Assembly: GCA_021789915.1 (NCBI GenBank)
Contig: JAJYIV010000008.1
Location: 1-42,469, forward strand
Source of the DNA: a bacterium
Lineage (GTDB): Bacteria > Patescibacteriota > Patescibacteriia > UBA9934 > GWF2-40-263
DNA length: 42,469 nucleotides
Direction: 5' to 3'
Shown here: positions 1 to 14,804 of the stretch, piece after piece
Layout of the letters: every line of letters starts with the position of its first letter
How positions within the stretch are numbered: position 1 is the stretch's first letter
Notes under the pieces: model-generated
What the model was told of the DNA's origin: nothing
The model's database searches: none
The model's input: the letters and a program-made list of their open reading frames with translations, nothing else
Translations under genes and position numbers: made by a program

Positions 1-1110
<1,110 letters not shown>

Positions 1111-1268
1111 AGGGAAAAACGAGTTCTCACGGACTCTATCCAAGTCGAGATCAGCCTCTTTGCTGATCGGCTTCGCAAGAAGCCATTAAGTCCCGCGAAG
1201 GATTCAAAACCTTCCGGGCCTCTTCCACAAACACGTTGCAATCACCTAGAAGACGATCGGTCTCAATG

Positions 1269-1303
1269 TCAAAACCCGCCCCGCGAAGGGCGAGTTTTGT
1301 TTT
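1269..1303 (+). terminator. Rho-independent terminator after 16S
   Basis: An 11-base stem with one mismatch (AAAACCCGCCC against GGGCGAGTTTT) and a CGCGAA-type loop is followed by GTTTTC. It sits about 160 bases after the 16S 3' end. It probably closes the 16S transcript and may also stop the tRNA transcript arriving from the right. Two small hairpins (near 1151-1170 and 1171-1184) lie between the 16S end and this terminator. Confidence 0.75.
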
Positions 1304-1330
1304 CAACGATGGACGAAAACCGATCCGCGA

Positions 1331-1405
1331 TGGTGCCGGGGGTCAGAATTGAACTGACGACACGAGGATTTTCAGTCCTCTGCTCTACCACTGAGCTACC
1401 CCGGC
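1331..1405 (-). tRNA. tRNA-Phe (GAA)
   Basis: The cloverleaf folds with a 7-bp acceptor GCCGGGG/CCCCGGC, a GAGGA/UCCUC anticodon stem and the loop CUGAAAA, giving anticodon GAA. The 3' CCA is encoded (1331-1333). It lies 22 bases downstream of tRNA-Ile on the same strand and is probably processed from the same transcript. Confidence 0.96.
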
Positions 1406-1427
1406 AACAGCGCTGATCGATTTTCCT

Positions 1428-1504
1428 TGGTGGGCGTGGATGGACTCGAACCATCGACCTTCACATTATCAGTGTGACGCTCTAACCACCTGAGCTACAC
1501 GCCC
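1428..1504 (-). tRNA. tRNA-Ile (GAU)
   Basis: Acceptor GGGCGUG/CACGCCC, anticodon stem UCACA/UGUGA and loop CUGAUAA give anticodon GAU. CCA is encoded at 1428-1430. The tRNA-Ile/tRNA-Phe pair runs towards the 16S gene, so it is not the usual 16S-23S spacer arrangement. Confidence 0.96.
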
Positions 1505-1518
1505 TCGAATGTGGGCAC

Positions 1519-1547
1519 ATCTTAAAGAGACGCGATGGAACGGTCAA
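1519..1547 (-). promoter_or_regulatory. Promoter of the tRNA-Ile/tRNA-Phe unit
   Basis: On the minus strand TTGACC (1547-1542), a 17-base spacer and TAAGAT (1524-1519) lie 15 bases before the tRNA-Ile 5' end. The promoter is divergent from the promoter of the 1590 gene. Confidence 0.75.
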
Positions 1548-1570
1548 GCCATAGTCATGACCATAAGGTG

Positions 1571-1576
1571 TATACT
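1571..1576 (+). promoter_or_regulatory. -10 box of the 1590 gene
   Basis: TATACT lies 13 bases before the chosen ATG at 1590. No good -35 box is seen at the matching distance. The predicted 5' leader is only a few bases and lacks a Shine-Dalgarno site. Confidence 0.5.
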
Positions 1577-1589
1577 TGAGAAAAATCCT

Positions 1590-2528
1590 ATGCGCCGTCT
1601 CGTAATCACTTTTACCGCCGCGGTCTTGCTGGCCGCCGCAAGCCGCGCATCGGCCGGGGGTGTTTCAGCGTACCCTACGTCGGCCAGCCAAGTCTCCAAC
1701 CAGGTCTATCAGCCGAACAACCTGCTTGGCGCGCCCGACGGGCAGTACGCCACGTTCCAAGCCGATCAAGCGAGCGTCGTTTTGAACTTCGGACAGGATG
1801 TGACGGGGAATCTCACCGTCACCTACCAGCTTCTGCAATTCGGTGCGAAGTACCGCGTCGACTTCCTGGATGGAAACGGCAATACGCTCGCATACGGCGG
1901 AGGCACCTTCAACATCGGCACTACAGACGTCGTTCCGTTCAGCGCGGCGCCGACGTATCGCGCCGTCCGGCTGACGGACACCGATTCGCAAACATTCAAC
2001 ATCGATGCGGTCGCCGCGACGGCCGCGACGGCAGAGACGCCCGTTTCATCGACGCCGGCCCCCGCCCTCGCACCATCGAGCGGCGCGGCCCCGTCGCCTT
2101 CCCTGCCTCCCCAGGGTTCGCTCATCAAAGGCACCGAGACAGCGGCCGTCTATGAAGTGGGGGTGGACGGAAAGCGCCATGCCTTCCCTTCGTCGTCCGT
2201 GTACTTCTCGTGGTACCAGGATTTCTCCGCCGTGCAGACGGTGTCCGCAGATGTCCTCGCGAGTTTCCCGCTCGGCAAGAACGTCACGATGCGGCCGGGG
2301 ACGAACCTGATCAAGATTGTCAGCAGTCCGGATGTGTACGCCGTCTATCCTGGCGGGGTCATCCGGTGGATTCCGGATGAAACCGTCGCGCAGATTCTCT
2401 TCGGTTATGATTGGAATAAAAAAGTGGTCGACGTGGCGGACGTATTTTTCACGAACTACAGGATGGGAGGGACGCTGACGTCGTCGGACGTTGCTCCGTC
2501 TCCGGATGCGGCGCAGGTTCCTTTTTGA
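1590..2528 (+). CDS. Secreted protein with discoidin-like domain and CPR-type C-terminal repeat domain
   Basis: A 312-residue protein. The start at 1590 is chosen because it gives a clean signal peptide (basic MRRL, then a hydrophobic stretch ending in an Ala-Ser-Ala-rich cleavage region near residue 22) and lies just after a -10 box; an in-frame ATG at 1509 overlaps the divergent tRNA promoter and adds no domain. Residues of about 25-150 resemble a beta-sandwich, discoidin-like fold. A Pro/Ala/Ser-rich linker follows. The last 120 residues carry the pattern SLIKG...VYEV...GKRHAFP...W...PGTNLIKI...VYAV..GGVIRWI, which I recognise from many CPR surface proteins; its function is unknown. A cell-surface role is inferred. 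Confidence 0.8.
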   Translation: MRRLVITFTAAVLLAAASRASAGGVSAYPTSASQVSNQVYQPNNLLGAPDGQYATFQADQASVVLNFGQDVTGNLTVTYQLLQFGAKYRVDFLDGNGNTLAYGGGTFNIGTTDVVPFSAAPTYRAVRLTDTDSQTFNIDAVAATAATAETPVSSTPAPALAPSSGAAPSPSLPPQGSLIKGTETAAVYEVGVDGKRHAFPSSSVYFSWYQDFSAVQTVSADVLASFPLGKNVTMRPGTNLIKIVSSPDVYAVYPGGVIRWIPDETVAQILFGYDWNKKVVDVADVFFTNYRMGGTLTSSDVAPSPDAAQVPF

Positions 2529-2552
2529 CTTTTTTTTCTTCGCTTCCCGACA

Positions 2553-2628
2553 TGGTCGGGCCGGCGAGATTCGAACTCGCGGCCTCTTGGTCCCAAACCA
2601 AGCGCGCTACCACCTGCGCCACGGCCCG
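2553..2628 (-). tRNA. tRNA-Pro (UGG)
   Basis: The acceptor starts with C (CGGGCCG/CGGCCCG), as expected for bacterial tRNA-Pro. Anticodon stem CUUGG/CCAAG and loop UUUGGGA give anticodon UGG. The 3' CCA is encoded at 2553-2555. The gene lies convergent to, and 24 bases after, the 1590 gene. Confidence 0.96.
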
Positions 2629-2650
2629 GCCGTGTTGGGAAACCGCGGCG

Positions 2651-2678
2651 AGTATAGCATGTTCTTGCTTCCGGGCAA
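2651..2678 (-). promoter_or_regulatory. tRNA-Pro promoter
   Basis: Minus-strand TTGCCC (2678-2673), a 16-base spacer and TATACT (2656-2651) lie 22 bases before the tRNA. The -35 box is back to back with that of the plus-strand promoter at 2684. Confidence 0.7.
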
Positions 2679-2683
2679 GCGCA

Positions 2684-2712
2684 TTGACGACGCCCGAATG
2701 GGCGGATATCTT
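2684..2712 (+). promoter_or_regulatory. Promoter of the 2732 gene
   Basis: TTGACG (2684-2689), a 17-base spacer and TATCTT (2707-2712) lie 19 bases before ATG 2732. A GGAGG at 2713-2717 lies immediately after the -10 box, so it would be upstream of the expected transcript start and probably does not serve as a ribosome binding site. Confidence 0.65.
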
Positions 2713-2731
2713 GGAGGCCTTCTCATAGCCT

Positions 2732-3565
2732 ATGCGTTTTTCCCGCCTGTTCCCTGTCCTCTTTTTGACGGCCGCATTGTCCATTCCCGCTCGAGCGCAG
2801 ACGCCCGGCCAGACGGCGGGAACGGACGCATACCTCTTAAAACACGACCCGAACGCGAGCCAAGACCTCCTACCGATGAATACGGAAGACCGCCAAGCTT
2901 TCGCCGTTTCGACTTCCTTACAGGAGACGGACCCGACCGGCGACGTCGTAAGCCGCATGGGGACGCCGTCGATGCTCAACCAGGGATGGGCGGATCTGAC
3001 GGGCGTCGCGTGGACCAAGGACGACGCCGGCAAGGCGTGGGTCGTGCATGCGACGTTCGCCGAAAGCATCCCGGCGCAGCCGCCTTTCCAGACACAACTC
3101 ACCGTCTATGCCGATGCGGACGACGCGGCCGCAGATGACTACCATGGCGGCGGCACGCGCAACGGCATGGATGCGGCCTGGAACATAAAATACAGCGCCC
3201 AATACGGCTGGGGCATTGATTTCCAATGGTTCAATCCGAAACCGCAATTTTGGGCGACGAACCGCAAGACGCAGGCCGTGCCGTCCATCCAAGGATCGAC
3301 GATCAGCCTGCGCATTCCCTTCGCGGAACTTCCCGCCACGTGGTCGCCGCGGTGGCGCGTGATGATGGCTCTGCAAAGCAGCACGGATACGCAGATCGAC
3401 GTCGTGCCCGGCGCAGGGTTTCCGCCGGCAAAATCCGCCGCGCCTGCGTCGGCGTCCGTCCGTCCGCTCCCCTCAAAAACCTGGGCGCTGGTCGCCGCCG
3501 GCGTCATTGGGCTGGTCGCCGCGGGGTTCGGCGTCTGGACGCGGAAACGCCGCGGCAAGATGTGA
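2732..3565 (+). CDS. Membrane-anchored exported protein, function unknown
   Basis: A 277-residue protein with a signal peptide (residues 1 to about 22, ending ARAQ), a soluble central region of about 210 residues with many aromatic and Asp residues, and a C-terminal membrane helix (about 248-268) followed by the basic tail TRKRRGKM. This is the layout of an exterior domain held by a C-terminal anchor. The central part may be a beta-sandwich of carbohydrate-binding type, but I do not recognise a family. The TlyA-like gene starts 4 bases after the stop, so the two are probably cotranscribed. Confidence 0.75.
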   Translation: MRFSRLFPVLFLTAALSIPARAQTPGQTAGTDAYLLKHDPNASQDLLPMNTEDRQAFAVSTSLQETDPTGDVVSRMGTPSMLNQGWADLTGVAWTKDDAGKAWVVHATFAESIPAQPPFQTQLTVYADADDAAADDYHGGGTRNGMDAAWNIKYSAQYGWGIDFQWFNPKPQFWATNRKTQAVPSIQGSTISLRIPFAELPATWSPRWRVMMALQSSTDTQIDVVPGAGFPPAKSAAPASASVRPLPSKTWALVAAGVIGLVAAGFGVWTRKRRGKM

Positions 3566-3569
3566 TCGT

Positions 3570-4133
3570 ATGTCCGCCTTCGTCTCGCGGGCGGGAGAAA
3601 AGCTCGCGCATGGATTGTCCGCCTGGCGTCTCGACGTCCACCGCCTGACGTGCGCCGATTTCGGCTGCTCGACGGGCGGCTTCACAGATTGCCTGCTGCA
3701 AAACGGCGCCGTCAAAGTCTACGCGGTGGACACCGGCTACGGCGTGCTCGATTGGAAGCTGCGCAACGATCCGCGCGTGGTCGTGATGGAACGGACGAAC
3801 GCGATGCACGTCGAGCTGCCGGAGAAGATGGATTTCATCTCCATCGACGCGTCATGGACGAGGCTCGAAAAGCTCGCGGAAAACGCCTTGCGCAATCTCA
3901 AACCGGACGGGCGCATCGTTGCGCTGCTCAAGCCCCATTACGAAGCCGACCCGTCACTGCTGCGCAAGGGGAAACTGCCGCCCGCGCGCGTCGGCGAAGT
4001 CGTGGCAGGCGTCATCGGACGTCTTGAACAGCTGGGTTTGAAAACGTCCGCGCAGACCATGTCGCCTCTCACGGGCAAGAAGGGCGACAACGTGGAAATC
4101 CTGCTCCTGCTCTTGCCGAAGGCGATGGCATGA
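3570..4133 (+). CDS. TlyA/FtsJ-like rRNA methyltransferase lacking the S4 domain
   Basis: A 187-residue SAM-dependent methyltransferase of the TlyA (haemolysin A / 2'-O rRNA methyltransferase) group. Seen: the family signature FVSRAGEKLAHGL at the N-terminus, the SAM-binding motif ADFGCSTGGFTDCLL (about residues 29-43), VYAVDTGYGVLDWKLR, and the catalytic-region motif ISIDASW. Normal TlyA proteins have about 60 extra N-terminal residues forming an S4 RNA-binding domain; the start used here (ATG 3570, 4 bases after the previous stop) leaves no room for it, and the in-frame sequence upstream is not S4-like. The target is likely rRNA by family, but not shown. The stop codon overlaps the start of a repeat fragment (4132-4182). 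Confidence 0.85.
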   Translation: MSAFVSRAGEKLAHGLSAWRLDVHRLTCADFGCSTGGFTDCLLQNGAVKVYAVDTGYGVLDWKLRNDPRVVVMERTNAMHVELPEKMDFISIDASWTRLEKLAENALRNLKPDGRIVALLKPHYEADPSLLRKGKLPPARVGEVVAGVIGRLEQLGLKTSAQTMSPLTGKKGDNVEILLLLLPKAMA

Positions 4134-4182
4134 CGTACTGTTCGAACGCGTCGGGCGCAGCCTCGGCAACAACGCCAGAACC
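4132..4182 (+). repeat. Partial copy (right half) of the long-hairpin repeat
   Basis: This segment matches the right half of the element at 4198-4319: both contain GACGTACT..TCGAACG, then CGTCG(G/A)GCGCAGC(C)TCGG, then CAACAACGCCAGAA. It has no matching left arm. It begins inside the stop codon of the TlyA-like gene, so the repeat supplies or replaces the gene's end. Confidence 0.7.
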
Positions 4183-4197
4183 CGTGGACGTAAAGTG

Positions 4198-4319
4198 AAG
4201 AGCTCCTAAAATGCGTTCTGGCTAGGCGCCGGGCGAGCACCGACCGAGACGTACTCGAACGTACGGCGAGCGTCGAGCGCAGCTCGGCAACAACGCCAGA
4301 ATCCATTTTAGGAGCTCTT
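4198..4319 (+). repeat. Long-hairpin repeat element, copy A
   Basis: A 122-base imperfect palindrome. The outer arms AAGAGCTCCTAAAATG and CATTTTAGGAGCTCTT pair, followed inward by TTCTGGC/GCCAGAA, and a central small hairpin CGTAC-TCGAAC-GTACG. It ends exactly one base before tRNA-Gly begins. Copies at 16519-16682 and 38596-38726 share the architecture and the inner hairpin but have different outer-arm sequences. It could be a MITE-like element or a structured RNA. Confidence 0.75.
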
Positions 4320-4393
4320 GCGGGCGTAGTTTAGTGGTCAAACGACTCTCTTCCAAGGAGTAGTCACGGGTTCGATTCCCGTCGCCCGCTCCA
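4320..4393 (+). tRNA. tRNA-Gly (UCC)
   Basis: Acceptor GCGGGCG/CGCCCGC, anticodon stem ACUCU/GGAGU and loop CUUCCAA give anticodon UCC. CCA is encoded (4391-4393). No own promoter is clear; the 5' end abuts the long-hairpin repeat, so it may be read from the upstream TlyA-like unit. Confidence 0.95.
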
Positions 4394-4394
4394 A

Positions 4395-4428
4395 GAAAAT
4401 CCCCGTCCACGGACGGGGATTTTCTTTT
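4395..4428 (+). terminator. Terminator after tRNA-Gly
   Basis: A perfect 14-bp stem GAAAATCCCCGTCC / GGACGGGGATTTTC with a 2-base loop is followed by TTTT. It begins 2 bases after the tRNA CCA. Confidence 0.9.
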
Positions 4429-4434
4429 CGGGTG

Positions 4435-4440
4435 TATACT
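4435..4440 (+). promoter_or_regulatory. -10 box cut off from DUF1059 gene by the IS
   Basis: TATACT lies 13 bases before the IS target duplication. Joining 4459 to 5453 restores a 35-base distance from this box to ATG 5469, so it was probably the promoter of the DUF1059 gene before insertion. It now points into the transposase. Confidence 0.5.
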
Positions 4441-4459
4441 CCTTTATGGATAGATATTT

Positions 4460-5446
4460 ATGAGTAGTGCTAGTTCTTCCGTTCTCCAAAACAGAAGAAC
4501 GGGGCTATGATGCAGGCATATTCACCCACGCTAATAGGAGGATATGCCCGACATGGCCACCGTTCTGACGACCATCTTCACATACGTCGACGACTTCTGC
4601 CAAGCCCAGCCGATCAAGCGTCGATCGGGTCCTGAACCGGAAGTGAGCGACAGCGAAGTGATCACGGCGGCCTTGTGGTGCGAACTGGTCGGGATCGCGT
4701 CGGAACACGAGCAGGTGCGTTTTGTCGAAACATACCTGCGTCCGTTCTTTCCAAGATTCCTCGACCGTTCCCGTTATCACCGAAGACGTTCGGTGATGGC
4801 GGGAACGTTCGAACGGATGCGCCGGATGGTGCTTGCCGAGCTTCCTCTGGCGCTTCAGGACCTGCATATCCTCGATTCGACACCCGTACCGGTCATGTGC
4901 TTCCGACGATCAGGATTGACTCCGCTCTTCCCGGAAGCGGCCTACGGCTATTGTGCAGCCAAGCGGGAGCATTACTTCGGCTTCAAGCTTCATCTGGTCG
5001 TCGACCGTACGGGAATCCCCCTCCACTTCGAGCTGACCCCGGCGAATGTGGCTGATGGCTCTATGAGCGAGGAGCTGCTCACGGTTTCAAGCGCGGGCCA
5101 CGTCGTGCTTGGGGACAAGGGATACCTGTCGCAGAAGACGCAGACACAGCTCTTCTCACGGCAGGGAACATTGCTTCTCACCCCGACACGACGCAACCAG
5201 AAGCGGCGTGAGTCGAAAGCGGAACGCGATCTCCTTAACGCCTGGCGTCAACGCATCGAAGTGGTCAACGCCATGCTCAAAGACCGCTTCGAGATCGGTG
5301 CCACGCTCGCCAAAACCCTGAAGGGGCTCGTCGTGCGGCTCGTGGCCAAACTCACGGCATTCGTCTTCGGCATCTTCATCAACCGTCTTCACGGCCGCCC
5401 GCCCCTCGCCCTCGCTGACTGGGCCGTGTGAACTAGCACTACTCAT
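4460..5446 (+). mobile_element. Complete IS982-family insertion sequence, 987 bp
   Basis: Perfect 17-bp terminal inverted repeats ATGAGTAGTGCTAGTTC (4460-4476) and its complement (5430-5446) flank a single transposase gene. A 6-bp direct repeat ATATTT is present on both sides (4454-4459 and 5447-5452), which is the target duplication. Ends, duplication and reading frame are all intact, so the insertion is probably recent and potentially active. Confidence 0.93.
4544..5431 (+). CDS. IS982-type DDE transposase
   Basis: A 295-residue transposase, full length for the IS982 family. The acidic triad is visible: D111 in LHILDSTPVPV, D191 in VLGDKGY and E239 in RQRIEVVNAMLKDRF. Family motifs GYCAAKREHYFGFKLHLVV and LTPANVADG are present. 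Starts at 4544 and 4553 are both possible; a GGAGG at 4537-4541 is too close to the first and well placed for the second. The stop codon TGA (5429-5431) overlaps the right inverted repeat, so the gene fills nearly the whole element. Confidence 0.93.
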   Translation: MPDMATVLTTIFTYVDDFCQAQPIKRRSGPEPEVSDSEVITAALWCELVGIASEHEQVRFVETYLRPFFPRFLDRSRYHRRRSVMAGTFERMRRMVLAELPLALQDLHILDSTPVPVMCFRRSGLTPLFPEAAYGYCAAKREHYFGFKLHLVVDRTGIPLHFELTPANVADGSMSEELLTVSSAGHVVLGDKGYLSQKTQTQLFSRQGTLLLTPTRRNQKRRESKAERDLLNAWRQRIEVVNAMLKDRFEIGATLAKTLKGLVVRLVAKLTAFVFGIFINRLHGRPPLALADWAV

Positions 5447-5468
5447 ATATTTATTATTCATCAGACGA

Positions 5469-5672
5469 ATGCGTATGTATGCGATCGCGTGCGCAGATAT
5501 GGGTTTCAAGGCTTGCCCCTACGTGGCCAAAGGAGAGACGGTGGAAGCCGCCGCTGACGACCTCAAGACCCACGGCATGAGCGCCCATGCCACGGAAGTC
5601 GGCGAGATGATGGAGAGGATGTCGGCCGAAGAAATGATGAAAAAGATGACGGCGGCCGCCAAACAAAGCTGA
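5469..5672 (+). CDS. DUF1059 family small protein
   Basis: A 67-residue protein. The pattern MYAIACADMGFKACPYVAKGETVEAAADDLKTH with two Cys and His residues matches DUF1059, a small family of unknown function. The C-terminal third (MMERMSAEEMMKKM) is Met-rich and helical. ATG 5469 and ATG 5475 are both possible; no ribosome binding site is seen. The IS inserted 16 bases upstream separates it from its likely promoter at 4435, so expression may be altered. A strong terminator follows directly. Confidence 0.8.
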   Translation: MRMYAIACADMGFKACPYVAKGETVEAAADDLKTHGMSAHATEVGEMMERMSAEEMMKKMTAAAKQS

Positions 5673-5709
5673 ACAAAAATCCCCGTCCGACCGGACGGGG
5701 ATTTTTGTT
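5672..5709. terminator. Bidirectional terminator between DUF1059 and ASCH genes
   Basis: A perfect 17-bp stem with A/T flanks (AACAAAAATCCCCGTCC / GGACGGGGATTTTTGTT) and a 4-base loop lies between two convergent genes and overlaps both stop codons. Its core CCCCGTCC resembles the terminator after tRNA-Gly. Confidence 0.92.
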
Positions 5710-6065
5710 CAGACGCTGTACGACTCCACGGCCAATTCGATCCCAACGACACCCCAGCGGGTCTCTTCTTCCGGCGGATAAAAGCGGTGTATGTCGGCGA
5801 CAGCCTCGTCAAACGACGGGAGAGGGGAGGACCATCCGCAACGCGTGAGATCAAGCTGCGTCAGCAAGTCGCCGAAGGTCGGTGCGACGCGGAGTGCGAC
5901 AATCGCGGCGACGAACCGTCGGCTCGATCCGCGTTCCTCAAATTCAATCTCGTCACCAACGTGCAGCTTCCGACGTTTTTCGTCGTTCACGCGCAATTCG
6001 ATGTCTTTGTGTCCCGTTTGGATCTTTTCAAACGGCGATGTGTTGAGGTGCATGTGATGGGTCAT
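5709..6065 (-). CDS. ASCH-domain protein
   Basis: A 118-residue protein with the ASCH fold pattern: PFEKIQTGHKDIELRVNDEKRRKLHVGDEIEFEE followed by VAAIVALRVAPTFGDLLTQLDLTRCGW. ASCH domains are beta-barrels related to PUA and are thought to bind RNA or modified nucleosides; substrate unknown here. The ATG overlaps the ruvC stop as ATGA (6062-6065), so translation is probably coupled to ruvC. It is the last gene of the yebC-ruvC-ASCH operon and runs into the terminator at 5672-5709. The longer in-frame extension upstream is only a shadow of ruvC. Confidence 0.85.
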   Translation of the reverse strand: MTHHMHLNTSPFEKIQTGHKDIELRVNDEKRRKLHVGDEIEFEERGSSRRFVAAIVALRVAPTFGDLLTQLDLTRCGWSSPLPSFDEAVADIHRFYPPEEETRWGVVGIELAVESYSV

Positions 6066-6535
6066 AATCGTTCGCTCACGCCCATGAGCGCGAGCGCCAG
6101 CGCGTCGGCGGCGTCGTCGATCTTGGGGGCGGATTTCAAGTTCAGTATCAACTTCACCATCTTTTGGATACCCTTTTTGTCGGCCCTCCCGTCGCCGCAG
6201 ATCGCGCTTTTCACCTGCGACGGCGTGTACTCGACGACCGGGATGCCGTGGCGGGCCGCCAACAGCAGCAGCACGCCGCGTGATTCGGCGACTTGCATGG
6301 CCGTCTTGGCGTTCTTGGTGAAGTACAGTTTTTCGACGACGAGCTTGGACGGCTTCAGCTCCCGCAGCAGCGTCTCCGCATCGTCCGCCATCTGCGCCAG
6401 GCGCGTGCCGAACGCATCGCCCGTTTTTGTCGAGATGATGCCGCAGTCGAGAACGCACGTGCGGCCGCCCGCGATGGACACCGCGCCGAATCCGAGCCGG
6501 CCGTAGCCTGGATCGAGACCGAGAACGCATGCCAT
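6062..6535 (-). CDS. ruvC: Holliday junction endonuclease RuvC
   Basis: A 157-residue RuvC that cuts Holliday junctions during recombinational repair. The catalytic acidic residues are visible: D8 in GLDPGYGRLGFG, E68 in VVEKLYF, and D141/D144 in KIDDAADALA. Length is slightly short compared with E. coli (173) but the core is complete. It lies 34 bases after yebC, a common pairing, and its stop overlaps the ASCH start. ruvB is 25 kb away at 31655; ruvA is not in the window. Confidence 0.96.
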   Translation of the reverse strand: MACVLGLDPGYGRLGFGAVSIAGGRTCVLDCGIISTKTGDAFGTRLAQMADDAETLLRELKPSKLVVEKLYFTKNAKTAMQVAESRGVLLLLAARHGIPVVEYTPSQVKSAICGDGRADKKGIQKMVKLILNLKSAPKIDDAADALALALMGVSERL

Positions 6536-6569
6536 AGGCCTTCATTATGGCGTAAAGCGAAACGAGGCG

Positions 6570-7358
6570 CTAGGCCTCGTTGGTGAACACGGCATCCACG
6601 TCGTCGTTGTCCTCCAGCCGTTCGACGAACGCGGCGATGCGCTCCGTGTCTTCCGCCGGCGGCAACATCGTCGTCTTGGCGACGTATTCGAACCCGCTCA
6701 TGTCCGCTTTCAATCCCTGCACTTCGACGGCCTCCGTGAGCTTTTTCAAGTCAGCAGGATCGCAAATGATTTTGAGTCCAGCGCCTCCTTCGGGGTTCCC
6801 TCGGCCTGCTGGCCTCGGGATGCCGCCGTCTCCCGTCGCTGACAACGGCGTCACTTCCGGCTGGATGTCGGAGGCGCCTGCGTCGATCAAGGCCAGCTCC
6901 AGCGCATCGCGATCCTTTACACCGGAAAGATCGGCCACGTGCACCACGCCCTTGCGCTCAAACATCCACATCACGCTTCCAGGCGCGCCGATCGAGCCGC
7001 CGTTCTTGGACGCGATGGTTTTCACTTCGGCAACCGTACGGGTGGGATTGTCCGTCAGACAGCGAATAATGATGGCGACGCCGCCCGGCGCAAACCCTTC
7101 GTAAATCGTCTCCTGCAGCGCCGACCCTTCGCCGCCCACGGCCCGCGCGATCGCGCGTTCGATATTGTCCTTCGGCATCGAAACGGCCCGCGCGGCGTCC
7201 ACGGCCATGCGCAGCTTGAAGTTATAAGACGGGTCTCCCCCGCCCTCGCGCGCCGCCACGACGATGTTCTTCGTGAGCTTGGCGAAGACGCCGGCGCGCT
7301 TGGCGTCGGCCTTGCCCTTGGAAAGCTGGATATTGTGCCAGTGGGAATGACGGGCCAT
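6570..7358 (-). CDS. yebC: YebC/PmpR family protein with an in-frame repeat insertion
   Basis: A 262-residue YebC-family protein (about 240-250 is usual). Family members are DNA-binding regulators or act on ribosomes stalled at prolines. The N-terminal signature MARHSHWHNIQLSKGKADAKRAGVF and the C-terminal LEDNDDVDAVFTNEA are clear. Between AGASDIQPE and LKIICDP sits an insert of about 20 residues (including GDGGIPRPAGRGNPEGG) encoded by 6794-6853. That 60-base DNA segment aligns without gaps to an intergenic repeat at 22144-22203. The reading frame is kept because 60 is a multiple of three. The insertion lies between domains in a loop, so the fold is probably tolerant. ATG 7358 is chosen by homology. 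Confidence 0.93.
   Translation of the reverse strand: MARHSHWHNIQLSKGKADAKRAGVFAKLTKNIVVAAREGGGDPSYNFKLRMAVDAARAVSMPKDNIERAIARAVGGEGSALQETIYEGFAPGGVAIIIRCLTDNPTRTVAEVKTIASKNGGSIGAPGSVMWMFERKGVVHVADLSGVKDRDALELALIDAGASDIQPEVTPLSATGDGGIPRPAGRGNPEGGAGLKIICDPADLKKLTEAVEVQGLKADMSGFEYVAKTTMLPPAEDTERIAAFVERLEDNDDVDAVFTNEA
6794..6853 (-). repeat. R1 palindromic repeat copy inside yebC
   Basis: This 60-base copy matches 22144-22203 with about 47 of 60 identical positions and no gaps. In the first hairpin GCC..GGC here is replaced by CGC..GCG there, so the pairing is kept while the bases differ. Related shorter copies lie at 7426-7510, 24058-24090, 42171-42200 and 42229-42252. Confidence 0.85.
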
Positions 7359-7375
7359 AGGGATCTTTTGCCCGG

Positions 7376-7404
7376 AGCTTAGCCAAACCACCCGCATTTG
7401 GCAA
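7376..7404 (-). promoter_or_regulatory. yebC operon promoter
   Basis: Minus-strand TTGCCA (7404-7399), a 17-base spacer and TAAGCT (7381-7376) lie 17 bases before the yebC ATG. The string TTTGGCTAAGCT is shared with the rpsF promoter. Confidence 0.75.
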
Positions 7405-7425
7405 GCCAAAATCCGCCCGTCCATC

Positions 7426-7510
7426 GTGTCATTCGGAGCCCATTCGACTTCGCTCAGGACTGGCTCCGACGAAGAATCTCGAGATCCTTCGCTCCGCTCA
7501 GGATGACACG
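7426..7510. repeat. R1-type repeat and hairpin between rpoC and yebC
   Basis: The segment begins GTGTCATTCGGAG and ends GGATGACAC (inverted ends). Inside are the parts CGACTTCGCTCAGGA and GATCCTTCGCTCCGCTCAGG. It is one of the GGATCC..TCGGGATGAC repeats. A second perfect hairpin, CCCCGCCTGCTGCAGCAGGCGGGG, which exceeds the other in symmetry, lies at about 7556-7579 just after the rpoC stop and may help terminate rpoBC. Confidence 0.7.
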
Positions 7511-7604
7511 GTGGGTTGGGCGGATGTTGGTTCGTCGGCGGTTGAGTTCCTTCCCCCGCCTGCTGCAGCAGGCGGGGTCAGGACGTCGCTGCTCCCGTTG
7601 GGGC

Positions 7605-11534
<3,930 letters not shown>

Positions 11535-11543
11535 AGGCAAGGG

Positions 11544-14804
<3,261 letters not shown>

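Noticed and set aside
1509-1589. Upstream ATG (1509) for the discoidin-like protein
   Set aside because: It would place the signal peptide 27 residues inside and overlap the tRNA-Ile promoter.
6062-6545. N-terminal extension of the ASCH protein to 278 residues
   Set aside because: The extra part is the ruvC gene read in another frame; the ATGA overlap start gives a normal ASCH length.
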